Of a stretch of 8,087 nt of DNA, positions 1-5,760 are shown piece by piece (the stretch's first letter is position 1; each line of letters begins with the position of its first letter). The stretch covers positions 1-8,087 of the forward strand of contig CABSMK010000076.1 of assembly GCA_902478825.1 (NCBI GenBank), given 5' to 3'. The DNA comes from an uncultured Collinsella sp. (GTDB lineage: Bacteria > Actinomycetota > Coriobacteriia > Coriobacteriales > Coriobacteriaceae). The translations under genes were made by a program, and so were the position numbers. Below the pieces are notes generated by a model. It worked only from the letters and a program-made list of their open reading frames with translations. It was not told the DNA's origin and did no database searches.

Positions 1-918
1 GTCGTAGGCGGCCGTAATGTCCTCGGCAACGGCGGAACCGCAGGGGTTCTGGTGCTTGAGGATTACGCAGGCCGGCTCGTCGAACTCGCGGACCAGGTTC
101 CAGGCGGCGTCGGCATCCAGATAGTTGTTGTAGCTGAGCGGCTTGCCCTGGATCTGCTCGGAGCCCACGAGCGGGAACTGCGAGCTCGCGGTGTTCTCGC
201 AGCCCTCGGCAAAGCGATAGACCGTGGCCTTCTGCTGCGGGTTCTCGCCATAGCGCAGGTCGTCGACCTTCTCCAGCGAAATCTCGAGCTTGGCAGAGGT
301 GTCCGCCACGTCGCTTGCCTGGGCGGCAAGCCAACGGGAGATAGCCGTGTCGTAGGCGGCGGTGGTCTGGTAGACCTTCACCTGCAGGCGACGACGGGTG
401 GAAAGCGTGGTGCAGCCACCGGTCTCGTGCATCTCGGCCAGGACGGCATCATAGTCGGCCGGGTCGGAGATGACGGTAACGCTCGCGGCGTTCTTGGCAG
501 CAGAGCGCAGCATGGAGGGGCCACCGATGTCGATGTGCTCGATAGCGTCCGCGAAGGTGACCTCGGGGTTGGCAACGGTCTTCTCGAACTCGTACAGGTT
601 GACGACGACCAGATCGATCAGCTTAATGCCGTGCTGAGCCGCCTCCTGCATGTGTTGCTCGGAATCGCGGCGGGCCAGCAGCGCGCCATGAACCTTGGGG
701 TGCAGGGTCTTAACGCGGCCGTCCATCATCTCGGGATAGCCCGTGAACTCCTCGATGGGGGTTACGGGAACGCCCGCGTCCTCGATGGCACGAGCCGTGC
801 CGCCCGTAGAGATGATCTCGACGCCAAAGTCGTCAACCAGCGTCCGTGCGAAATCGACGACGCCCGTCTTATCGGTAACCGAGATCAACGCGCGTGCGAT
901 CTTCACATCAGATCCCAT
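1..918 (-). CDS. purH: Bifunctional AICAR formyltransferase / IMP cyclohydrolase PurH (3' end outside window)
   Basis: PurH catalyses the last two steps of de novo IMP synthesis in the cytoplasm: formylation of AICAR with 10-formyl-THF, then ring closure of FAICAR to IMP. The 306 visible residues start MGSDVKIARALISVTDKTGV and cover the whole N-terminal MGS-like cyclohydrolase domain (about 1-140). It contains STGGTAR (37-43) and the signature DGRVKTLHPKVHG (66-78). The start of the formyltransferase domain follows, with LRYGENPQQ (221-229), QGKPLSYNN (257-265) and the catalytic Lys-His pair K288-H289 in ILKHQNPCG. Family members are usually a little over 500 residues, so roughly 200 C-terminal residues lie beyond base 1. 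The ATG at 918-916 is supported by an AGGAGG Shine-Dalgarno six bases upstream and by alignment of the N-terminus with the family as I remember it. The gene is divergent from the GNAT gene. The long plus-strand open frame over the same bases is its antisense shadow. Confidence 0.97.
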   Translation of the reverse strand, partial: MGSDVKIARALISVTDKTGVVDFARTLVDDFGVEIISTGGTARAIEDAGVPVTPIEEFTGYPEMMDGRVKTLHPKVHGALLARRDSEQHMQEAAQHGIKLIDLVVVNLYEFEKTVANPEVTFADAIEHIDIGGPSMLRSAAKNAASVTVISDPADYDAVLAEMHETGGCTTLSTRRRLQVKVYQTTAAYDTAISRWLAAQASDVADTSAKLEISLEKVDDLRYGENPQQKATVYRFAEGCENTASSQFPLVGSEQIQGKPLSYNNYLDADAAWNLVREFDEPACVILKHQNPCGSAVAEDITAAYD

Positions 919-923
919 GCAGT

Positions 924-929
924 CCTCCT
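924..929 (-). promoter_or_regulatory. Ribosome binding site of purH
   Basis: On the minus strand this reads AGGAGG, a full anti-Shine-Dalgarno match, with five bases (ACTGC) before the ATG at 918. It fixes the purH start. Confidence 0.85.
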
Positions 930-1016
930 GTCTGGTACGCCGCCGTGCTCTGTGAGTCGGTGATACGTCGATCTGCAGCGCTCGCGCAGCGGCATTGAAA
1001 ATACTGATTTAATGTA

Positions 1017-1037
1017 GCGCATCGAGCGCATCGATGC
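1017..1037. repeat. Tandem 9-bp repeat and 10-bp palindrome in the purH/GNAT divergent spacer
   Basis: GCGCATCGA occurs twice head to tail (1017-1025 and 1026-1034). The second copy runs into the perfect palindrome GCATCGATGC (1028-1037). The site lies about 100 bp upstream of the purH start and 160 bp upstream of the GNAT start, where an operator could sit. No known regulator is recognised from it. Nothing else in the 919-1195 spacer could be assigned: a CATAAT at 1130-1135 resembles a -10 box for the GNAT gene but has no good -35 partner. Confidence 0.4.
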
Positions 1038-1195
1038 ACCCCGCAACTGGCGCATGTGCAGAAAAAGTTTGCGAGCGGAGGGGATGGGCATGGCACCGGG
1101 CACGGTGAGTTCATGGAACACAGGGGCACCATAATTAGATGCCAATGGCGTGGTAGAACTGTGCTCGATATGCATCCGCAAAAGAAAGAGGCACC

Positions 1196-1837
1196 ATGGT
1201 CTCGCGGGTTCTCTACCGACCGTTTGATACCGAAGACTTCGACGCCATCGCGCTGATTCTGCAGCAGCTTTGGCATAACAATTCGGATAACGATGAGTAC
1301 AACCGCCTTGAGGCCGCGTGCGACCTCGCCTATTGCCTTTCGTCATCGACGTTTTCGCAGGTTGCGGTGATTGACGGCGAGGCGCGCGGCATTGCACTTG
1401 CACGCGCAGGACAGAACTCCGGCGTCGCTATCAACGAGCATTGGATGGATACCGAACGCGCACTGCTATCGCAGATGCGTGAGCTGGAGCCTGATGCCTG
1501 CGCCGAGTATCTCTCGTTTGTGCGCGCAACCATCCGAACCAACAACCGCCTGCTCGAGAGCAGCCCGTTGCCGCACGACAACGAGGTCACGCTGCTTGCC
1601 GTGGATCGCGATGTCCATGGCCTGGGCGTTGGCACGGTTCTGCTCGATGCCGCGGTCTCGCACCTGTCCTCGCTTGGAGCGACGAGGGCGCACCTGTACA
1701 CCGACTCCAACTGCTCGTGGAAGTTCTACGAGCTGCACGGCTTTAAGCGCACGGCCACGCACCGCGCCAACCGCGAAGAGCGCCGTCACGACATGCCGCG
1801 CGAAAGCTTTCTCTACGAACTCGACCTAACAGCCTAA
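1196..1837 (+). CDS. GNAT-family N-acetyltransferase
   Basis: This is a predicted cytoplasmic acetyl-CoA-dependent N-acetyltransferase of 213 residues; the substrate is unknown. The conserved GNAT motif A is visible at residues 131-150: VTLLAV strand, then HGLGVG (141-146), which fits the (Q/R)xxGx(G/A) acetyl-CoA pyrophosphate loop with H in the first place, followed by an amphipathic helix. Motif B follows as YTDSNCSWKFYELHGFKR (168-185), where Y178 is the usual candidate general acid. The N-terminal part (VLYRPFDTEDFDAIALILQQLW) is the typical opening strand and helix; residues 75-125 form an insert compared with minimal GNAT proteins of about 150 residues. The ATG at 1196 has a purine-rich AAAGAAAGAGG immediately upstream, with short spacing. 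The gene stands alone, diverges from purH and converges on the DUF2207 gene. The GGGAC repeat cluster starts within a few bases of its stop codon. Confidence 0.88.
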   Translation: MVSRVLYRPFDTEDFDAIALILQQLWHNNSDNDEYNRLEAACDLAYCLSSSTFSQVAVIDGEARGIALARAGQNSGVAINEHWMDTERALLSQMRELEPDACAEYLSFVRATIRTNNRLLESSPLPHDNEVTLLAVDRDVHGLGVGTVLLDAAVSHLSSLGATRAHLYTDSNCSWKFYELHGFKRTATHRANREERRHDMPRESFLYELDLTA

Positions 1838-1838
1838 A

Positions 1839-1925
1839 CCCGGCAGTTAGGGACGTTCCTTTTGTGCCGGCACCCCGGGACACTCCTTGGCAGCAACCGC
1901 ACCTAGTTGTTGGGGACATTCTTGG
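1839..1925 (+). repeat. GGGAC-type intergenic repeat cluster, locus 1
   Basis: The cluster starts directly after the GNAT stop. It contains three GGGAC units in the same orientation: GGGACGTTCCTT (1850-1861), GGGACACTCCTTGGCA (1877-1892) and TAGTTGTTGGGGACATTCTT (1904-1923). The last matches 17 of 20 bases of TAGTCATTGGGGACGTTCTT at 4351-4370, and the second differs by one inserted base from GGGACACCCTTGGCA at 4387-4401. CCGGCA (1840-1845) can pair with TGCCGG (1865-1870), and GTGCCGGCAC (1864-1873) is a perfect palindrome. No coding function is seen. I interpret it as a REP-like dispersed repeat of the kind mobilised by IS200-related RAYT transposases; no such transposase is in the window. 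Confidence 0.65.
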
Positions 1926-1981
1926 GTAACACAGTCGACGAAACCCTCGTTGGCGTCGCCCTATAGAGGGGTCTGCAAATA

Positions 1982-2019
1982 GCTGTGGGCAAAAAACATC
2001 AAATATGAGTACTGTTACC
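1982..2019 (+). repeat. Left terminal inverted repeat of the MITE-like element
   Basis: This 38-bp repeat starts GCTGTGGGCAAAAAA and ends ACTGTTACC. Five mismatches separate it from the reverse complement of 2180-2217: one near the outer end, three consecutive after the A-run, and one near the inner end. Confidence 0.75.
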
Positions 2020-2110
2020 TTTTTAGTAGCAGCGATTTGGGGCATTTTAGAGGCTTTTAGACATAGCAGCCAGTCAGGCGAGCTGACGTATTTCCACAAA
2101 TGTTCAATAA

Positions 2111-2151
2111 AATGGGCCCCTAACGAGAGATAATCTCATTAGGAGCCCATT
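2111..2151 (-). terminator. Strong hairpin inside the MITE-like element, probable terminator for the DUF2207 gene
   Basis: The arm AATGGGCCCCTAA (2111-2123) pairs with TTAGGAGCCCATT (2139-2151) with one mismatch. Inside it, GAGA (2125-2128) pairs with TCTC (2134-2137) around a 5-base loop, giving 16 base pairs in all. On the minus strand the hairpin is followed by a T-rich TTTTATT, so it suits the DUF2207 transcript, whose stop codon lies about 180 bp upstream. On the plus strand the tail is ATTATTTAG, so some activity in both directions is possible. Confidence 0.5.
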
Positions 2152-2179
2152 ATTTAGTGCAAATATATGTCACTATAAT

Positions 2180-2217
2180 GGCAACAGTACTCATATTTGG
2201 CATTTTTTGCCCACTGC
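2180..2217 (-). repeat. Right terminal inverted repeat of the MITE-like element
   Basis: This is the inverted partner of 1982-2019, with 33 of 38 bases matching. Just outside it, CCCC (2217-2220) and GGGG (2227-2230) can form a small hairpin. Confidence 0.75.
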
Positions 2218-2250
2218 CCCCTGTGTGGGGATCCGTAACGGAAAGATAGA

Positions 2251-2274
2251 CCCATTTCAAAGCATAAAAATGGG
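2251..2274. other. Small hairpin downstream of the DUF2207 stop
   Basis: CCCATTT (2251-2257) pairs with AAATGGG (2268-2274) across a 10-base loop. The 3' tail on the plus strand is ATAGATTTTCC. This is a weak terminator candidate for either strand in the 1838-2329 gene-free stretch. Confidence 0.3.
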
Positions 2275-2329
2275 ATAGATTTTCCGCCAACAGTCGCCGG
2301 AGAAGATCCATCCCAAAAATCAGAACGCG

Positions 2330-4228
2330 CTAGAACGTTCCGCCGCCGCTGCCGCCGCTCGAGCTATCGGAGCTCGAAGCCAGCTCGCGGATGGTCTCGT
2401 GATACACGTCATCGAATGAATCGAGCGGGGACTCGGTACCGTAATGATGGTAGTACCACCAGTAGCAGGGGTAGTTGTCGTAGAAATCGTCGCTGTTGCG
2501 CAGGTCCGCAGGCACGGCCTCGGCCAGCTGTCGCAGCACTTCTTTCGAAACGCCCAGGGCAACGCCCATCACCAGCAGCTTGTTCCACAGCACCAGATCG
2601 CCCGGGACGGCTTCCTTTAGACGAGTGAAGTCCTCGAGCCAATGCTTAAGTGCCATGCAGCGAGCCGCCACCTCGGCGCCCTCCGGCGTAAAGCGGCGGA
2701 ACGTAAGGCCCACGCCGATACCCACCAGCACAATCGGCACCGAGATAACCGCGGCGGTAATGTTCGCCTGTGCGCCATCGGTAAAGAAGATGGATCCCAC
2801 GGGAACAAAGGCAATCAGGATACCAAGAACCAGGCAAAACACCATTGCAACAATGCCGTCCGAGGCAACGTACTCGCTATCGGCCAGCTTGCCCTTAACG
2901 GTGTTCTGATAGTCCTCGAGCTTATCACCCACGGGTGTAGCGTGCTGCTTGACGTAGTGCTGCAGCTCGTCGAACGTGCGCGAACGGTCACCGTTCTCGT
3001 CAGGCTTAGCACCGGCAAAGAAGACCTTGAGCACCATGTGGTCAATGCCCTTGGCCGACTTCCAGCCCGCATCACTCACCGTCACGCGATACGTCTGCTC
3101 TTCTTTTTCACGCCCCAACAGACCCTTCTTGGCCTTGGTCACGGTCGCCTGCTCCAGCTTGATCACACGGTCGTCAGTGAGCTTCATGAGCGTGGCGATA
3201 TATGCCTGGTCGGGCACCTCGTTCCAGCTCATGAGGGCCGAAAGCACGGCGGGATGGTCGGCCGAAGGCACATCGCGGAAATATTCGTCCTGGAAAAGCG
3301 GCTTGGGCTTGCGCTTGCGCAGCTTGAGCATAACGATTGTGCCGGTAAAGGCCACCGCCGCAACAACACTTAGCACAGCAAGTGCATTGGCAATCATGCG
3401 AGCGTGAGCGCGGCGGGCGTTAGCTTCGTCGGCCCATTCCTTCTCTTCGCTCAGGATCGTTGGCATGTGCTCTTCGCCCGAGGCGGCAAGCTGCGGCACC
3501 CAGTCGCTGGGGAAGGCGATGCGCGCCTCAGCGAATTCGCCCTGATGCACGCAGGGAATGGTATAGGTGACCATGGGCTCGTCCTCATCGAGTGACACGT
3601 CGCCCGTCAGCGGGCCGTGGCCCCATGCGCGGAAGTTATCGCCCTTGACGGCCGCCGTCCCGGCAGCGGCATTTGCGAAGCGCACTTCCATCTCGACGTC
3701 ATCGGAATCCGCAGACCAGCCGTCGCCCACGAACTTCCAATAGAGCTCGGCAGTATCGGCCCAGTTCATGACCGCACCGGTCATGGTATAGCTCACGTAA
3801 TAGGTCGCGCTGTCGCCGCTCTCGTGAGGACTGAATACCTTAATCCTTACGCCGTCACCGGTCTGCTCAACCGTGTAGACGCCAGAGTCACCCTTGTTCG
3901 CGCTATCGACTTTGTTAAACGCGGTGTCCTCTTCCTCGACACTCAGCACGTCAACGCCCGCCGGGCCGCCCTGCTGGTTGGTGCCCGTATTGATCTCCCA
4001 AAACACGCCGTTGATGTCGTCGTCGAAATCAAACTGGCGTCCCTCGACAACGCTCAGCGATCCATCGGCCTCGACCGTGGCGCCGATGTAGGTTTGGGTC
4101 ATAGAATACCCGTCGGCACGTGCAACGGCGGGCAACAGCAGCAGCGCAAGCGCGACGAGCACGCAGACGGAAGCGAATCGCGCAAACAGGTGGCGCTGCC
4201 GGCTGACTTTGGCGGCGAGGGTGTTCAT
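2330..4228 (-). CDS. DUF2207 domain-containing membrane protein
   Basis: This 632-residue predicted membrane protein belongs to the DUF2207 family, whose biochemical role is unknown. A signal peptide is visible: basic N-terminus, hydrophobic run about 21-36, and a probable cleavage ARA|DG after residue 38. Residues 39-275 form the extracytoplasmic DUF2207 region (MTQTYIGATVEADGSLSVVEGRQFDF onward). A transmembrane helix lies at about 279-302, followed by the basic stop KLRKRKPKP. A soluble part follows at about 311-455, then two more helices at about 457-482 and 487-509. A C-terminal segment (WLEDFTRLKE, about 530-570) ends in an SSSDSSSGGSGGGTF tail; Gly/Ser-rich ends are common in this family. 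An in-frame upstream ATG at 4297 would add 23 residues. I prefer 4228 because AAAGGAT lies seven bases upstream and the signal peptide then begins at once. The gene stands alone and converges on the GNAT gene. Confidence 0.85.
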   Translation of the reverse strand: MNTLAAKVSRQRHLFARFASVCVLVALALLLLPAVARADGYSMTQTYIGATVEADGSLSVVEGRQFDFDDDINGVFWEINTGTNQQGGPAGVDVLSVEEEDTAFNKVDSANKGDSGVYTVEQTGDGVRIKVFSPHESGDSATYYVSYTMTGAVMNWADTAELYWKFVGDGWSADSDDVEMEVRFANAAAGTAAVKGDNFRAWGHGPLTGDVSLDEDEPMVTYTIPCVHQGEFAEARIAFPSDWVPQLAASGEEHMPTILSEEKEWADEANARRAHARMIANALAVLSVVAAVAFTGTIVMLKLRKRKPKPLFQDEYFRDVPSADHPAVLSALMSWNEVPDQAYIATLMKLTDDRVIKLEQATVTKAKKGLLGREKEEQTYRVTVSDAGWKSAKGIDHMVLKVFFAGAKPDENGDRSRTFDELQHYVKQHATPVGDKLEDYQNTVKGKLADSEYVASDGIVAMVFCLVLGILIAFVPVGSIFFTDGAQANITAAVISVPIVLVGIGVGLTFRRFTPEGAEVAARCMALKHWLEDFTRLKEAVPGDLVLWNKLLVMGVALGVSKEVLRQLAEAVPADLRNSDDFYDNYPCYWWYYHHYGTESPLDSFDDVYHETIRELASSSDSSSGGSGGGTF

Positions 4229-4234
4229 AGGCAC

Positions 4235-4241
4235 ATCCTTT
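4235..4241 (-). promoter_or_regulatory. Ribosome binding site that sets the DUF2207 start
   Basis: AAAGGAT on the minus strand lies six bases before the ATG at 4228. It favours this start over the upstream in-frame ATG at 4297, which lacks a comparable site. No clear promoter for this gene could be picked out between 4242 and 4350. Confidence 0.7.
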
Positions 4242-4340
4242 GTCTGTAAAACCAACAGCGCCATTGTCCCACGTTTGCGGGTACGCATGGCGAACATCTA
4301 GGCGACCGGAGCGCCAAACGGGATGAAAGTCACACCCGCA

Positions 4341-4401
4341 CCCCGGCAGCTAGTCATTGGGGACGTTCTTAAATGACTAGTCATTAGGGACACCCTTGGC
4401 A
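4341..4401 (+). repeat. GGGAC-type intergenic repeat, locus 2
   Basis: The layout is CCCCGGCAGC, then TAGTCATTGGGGACGTTCTT (4351-4370), then the perfect 14-bp palindrome AATGACTAGTCATT (4372-4385), then GGGACACCCTTGGCA (4387-4401). TAGTCATT (4351-4358) can pair with AATGACTA (4372-4379), putting GGGGACGTTCTTA in the loop. The order of parts, CCCGGCAG - GGGACGTTC - GGGACAC..CTTGGCA, is the same as at 1839-1892 and on the same strand. The repeat lies about 120 bp upstream of the DUF2207 start and downstream of no plus-strand gene. Confidence 0.7.
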
Positions 4402-4423
4402 TGGCCCGCGCCAGCAATAGATA
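4396..4423 (+). promoter_or_regulatory. Weak promoter candidate upstream of the structured region
   Basis: TTGGCA (4396-4401, five of six to the -35 consensus) and TAGATA (4418-4423, three of six to -10) are 16 bases apart. It is suggestive only. It would place a transcription start near 4430, just before the run of hairpins. Confidence 0.2.
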
Positions 4424-4439
4424 CCACTTCACAGCTCTG

Positions 4440-4606
4440 TCACAGGTGTAGCGGCTTTGTGTGGGCGCGGCACGCGCTGATTGAGCCGCCAGCCGAGGGG
4501 CATAAAGCAGTCGAGCGAAAACGGTTTGCCCCTTTGCCGTTCGCTTGAGGATCATGTCCCCCTTTTCCGCGGAAACCCCGGCAGTTGCGAAGAGCTGCCG
4601 GGGTTT
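4440..4606 (+). ncRNA. Candidate structured non-coding RNA with possible pseudoknot
   Basis: Hairpins follow each other in a stretch with no convincing gene. Hairpin 1: GCGGCT (4451-4456) with AGCCGC (4484-4489), enclosing GCGCG (4465-4469) with CGCGC (4473-4477). Hairpin 2: 4511-4524 with 4537-4548, 12 pairs including one G-T wobble and a 2-base bulge, with a 12-base loop. In that loop TGCCCC (4527-4532) is a perfect complement of GGGGCA (4497-4502) just upstream, which would make an H-type pseudoknot. GGGGCAT can instead pair with ATGTCCCC (4554-4561), closing hairpin 2 as a longer stem. A 12-bp terminator-like hairpin follows at 4573. I do not recognise the family: it lacks the SRP apical motif, tRNA features, RNase P and tmRNA motifs. 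High GC makes some pairing likely by chance, and the strand is uncertain. Confidence 0.35.
4573..4606 (+). terminator. 12-bp perfect-stem terminator-type hairpin
   Basis: AAACCCCGGCAG (4573-4584) and CTGCCGGGGTTT (4595-4606) form a perfect 12-bp stem with a 10-base loop. The tail on the plus strand is TTTCTGTCGTTTG; on the minus strand it is TTTCCGCGGAAAA. The U-run is short in both directions. No protein gene ends just upstream on either strand: the plus-strand neighbour would be the candidate RNA at 4440-4606, and on the minus strand there is only the antisense of gluQRS. It also separates gluQRS from upstream transcription. Confidence 0.65.
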
Positions 4607-4730
4607 CTGTCGTTTGTGAGGCTAAGTCGGTACGCAGCGATCGAGACCTTGAGCCGCAAACCCACCGTGCGCAATGCGCACCGCCGCCAACTTGTGAGCG
4701 CAGCAACGCCTTCCCTGCCAAGCCCCGCGC

Positions 4731-4736
4731 TATACT
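4731..4736 (+). promoter_or_regulatory. -10 box of gluQRS, position implying a leaderless mRNA
   Basis: TATACT matches five of six bases of the -10 consensus and ends seven bases before the gluQRS ATG at 4744. Transcription would therefore start at or next to the A of the start codon. No good -35 is visible and there is no Shine-Dalgarno before the ATG. Confidence 0.5.
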
Positions 4737-4743
4737 CGTCCGC

Positions 4744-5745
4744 ATGGATATCAACGCACGCAACATAGCAACACACGCCGCGGACGCACCAGCAACGGCA
4801 GCGCCCACCCCCGTCGTGGGCCGCTTTGCCCCGTCGCCCTCGGGCCGCATGCACTTGGGCAACGTGTTCAGCTGCCTGTGCTCGTGGCTTTCGGCCCGCA
4901 GCCAAGGCGGCAGCATCGTGCTGCGCATCGAGGACCTGGACGATCGCTGCAAGCGCCCGGAACTTGCCACTCAATTGATTGACGACCTGGCCTGGCTGGG
5001 ACTGGAGTGGGACGAAGGCCCCTACTACCAGCACGATCGCCTGGATCTGTACGAGGACGCCCTGCGTCAGCTGCAAGACGCCGGCCTCACCTATCCCTGT
5101 TTTTGCACGCGTGCCGAACTCCACGCCGCGAGCGCGCCGCACGCGAGCGACGGCACGCCCATCTACCGCGGCGCCTGCCGAGACCTTTCTGCCGAGGAGG
5201 TTGCCCGCCGCAGCGCTCTGCGCGCTCCGGCCACGCGCCTGCGCGTACCCGCCGTCGACGACCTAGCAAACGATGTGATCGAATTCGTGGACCGCACGTA
5301 TGGAGCCCAATGCGAAGCACTCGCCACCGAATGCGGCGACTTTTTGGTGCGCCGCAGCGACGGCGTTTTTGCCTACCAGCTAGCCGTGGTGGTCGACGAC
5401 GCTGCCATGGGCGTCACCGAGGTCGTGCGCGGATGCGATCTGCTGGGCTCCACGCCGCGCCAAATCTACCTGCAGCATTTGCTGGAACTTCCCACGCCGC
5501 ACTACGCGCACATTCCGCTGCTCATGTCGCCGGATGGCCGCCGCCTTTCCAAGCGCGATCGCGATCTGGACCTGGGCGAGCTCCGCACCCGCTTTGGCAC
5601 ACCCGAGGCACTGTTGGGATGGCTCGCCGGGCAAACAGGCATCGCGCCGGACACCACGCCGCGTACCGCCGAGCAGCTGGTCGAGCACTTTAGCTGGGAC
5701 GTCATCCGCGCGCATCGGGAGAACATCACTGTAACGGTCGAGTAG
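4744..5745 (+). CDS. gluQ: Glutamyl-Q tRNA(Asp) synthetase GluQRS
   Basis: GluQRS is a shortened paralogue of glutamyl-tRNA synthetase. It activates glutamate and attaches it to queuosine-34 in the anticodon of tRNA(Asp), so it lacks the anticodon-binding domain. The 333-residue product has the class I catalytic core only. VGRFAPSPSGRMHLGN (25-40) carries the HIGH-like motif HLGN (37-40). A RIEDLDDR block follows at 61-68. The KMSKS-like motif is RLSKRD (267-272). The zinc site typical of the family is complete: C119 and C121 in CFC, Y141 and C145 in YRGAC. Family members are usually about 300 residues; the extra length is mostly an Ala/Thr-rich N-terminal extension of about 20 residues. I start at the ATG at 4744, placed just after a TATACT box, and not at earlier in-frame codons that run into the terminator hairpin. 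The gene is single and converges on the phosphoesterase gene 15 bp away. It implies queuosine modification in the host. Confidence 0.92.
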   Translation: MDINARNIATHAADAPATAAPTPVVGRFAPSPSGRMHLGNVFSCLCSWLSARSQGGSIVLRIEDLDDRCKRPELATQLIDDLAWLGLEWDEGPYYQHDRLDLYEDALRQLQDAGLTYPCFCTRAELHAASAPHASDGTPIYRGACRDLSAEEVARRSALRAPATRLRVPAVDDLANDVIEFVDRTYGAQCEALATECGDFLVRRSDGVFAYQLAVVVDDAAMGVTEVVRGCDLLGSTPRQIYLQHLLELPTPHYAHIPLLMSPDGRRLSKRDRDLDLGELRTRFGTPEALLGWLAGQTGIAPDTTPRTAEQLVEHFSWDVIRAHRENITVTVE

Positions 5746-5760
5746 CCAGCCACCCCGCCT

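Larger units (their letters stand above)
1982..2217. mobile_element. MITE-like element with 38-bp terminal inverted repeats
   Basis: The 38 bases at 1982-2019 match the reverse complement of 2180-2217 at 33 of 38 positions, including an uninterrupted shared core of CAAATATGAGTACTGTT and an outer TGGGCAAAAAA. Similarity continues weakly inward (about 13 of the next 20 bases), so the whole 236 bp could form a long cruciform. The interior is AT-rich compared with the genes on both sides. It contains a small hairpin (GTCAG 2073-2077 with CTGAC 2083-2087) and a strong hairpin at 2111-2151, and has no convincing ORF. Size, inverted ends and lack of coding fit a non-autonomous miniature element. No target-site duplication could be seen at the edges. 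It lies between two convergent genes, so a paired terminator region is an alternative reading. Confidence 0.6.

Noticed and set aside
52..963. Long plus-strand open frame over purH
   Set aside because: It is antisense to a clear PurH with intact motifs and a strong ribosome site. Long antisense frames are expected in high-GC coding DNA.
1743..2099. Minus-strand 118-codon frame running from the MITE-like element through the GGGAC repeat into the GNAT gene
   Set aside because: It reads through two repeats and the antisense of GNAT, with no ribosome site. It may be a decayed piece of an ORF carried by the element, but nothing supports a present gene.
2642..4249. Plus-strand frames of 243 and 210 codons opposite the DUF2207 gene
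   Set aside because: They are antisense shadows of a gene with signal peptide, membrane helices and a good ribosome site.
4298..4555. Minus-strand 85-codon frame between the terminator hairpin and the DUF2207 gene
   Set aside because: Its second half is simply the translated GGGAC repeat, and the G-run before the ATG is only two bases away. Composition shows no domain or clear membrane segment.
4440..4606. Assignment of the structured stretch as SRP RNA, tmRNA, RNase P RNA, tRNA or T-box leader
   Set aside because: The SRP apical GGAA-loop motif, tmRNA and RNase P conserved blocks, the tRNA T-loop and the T-box core were looked for on both strands and not found.
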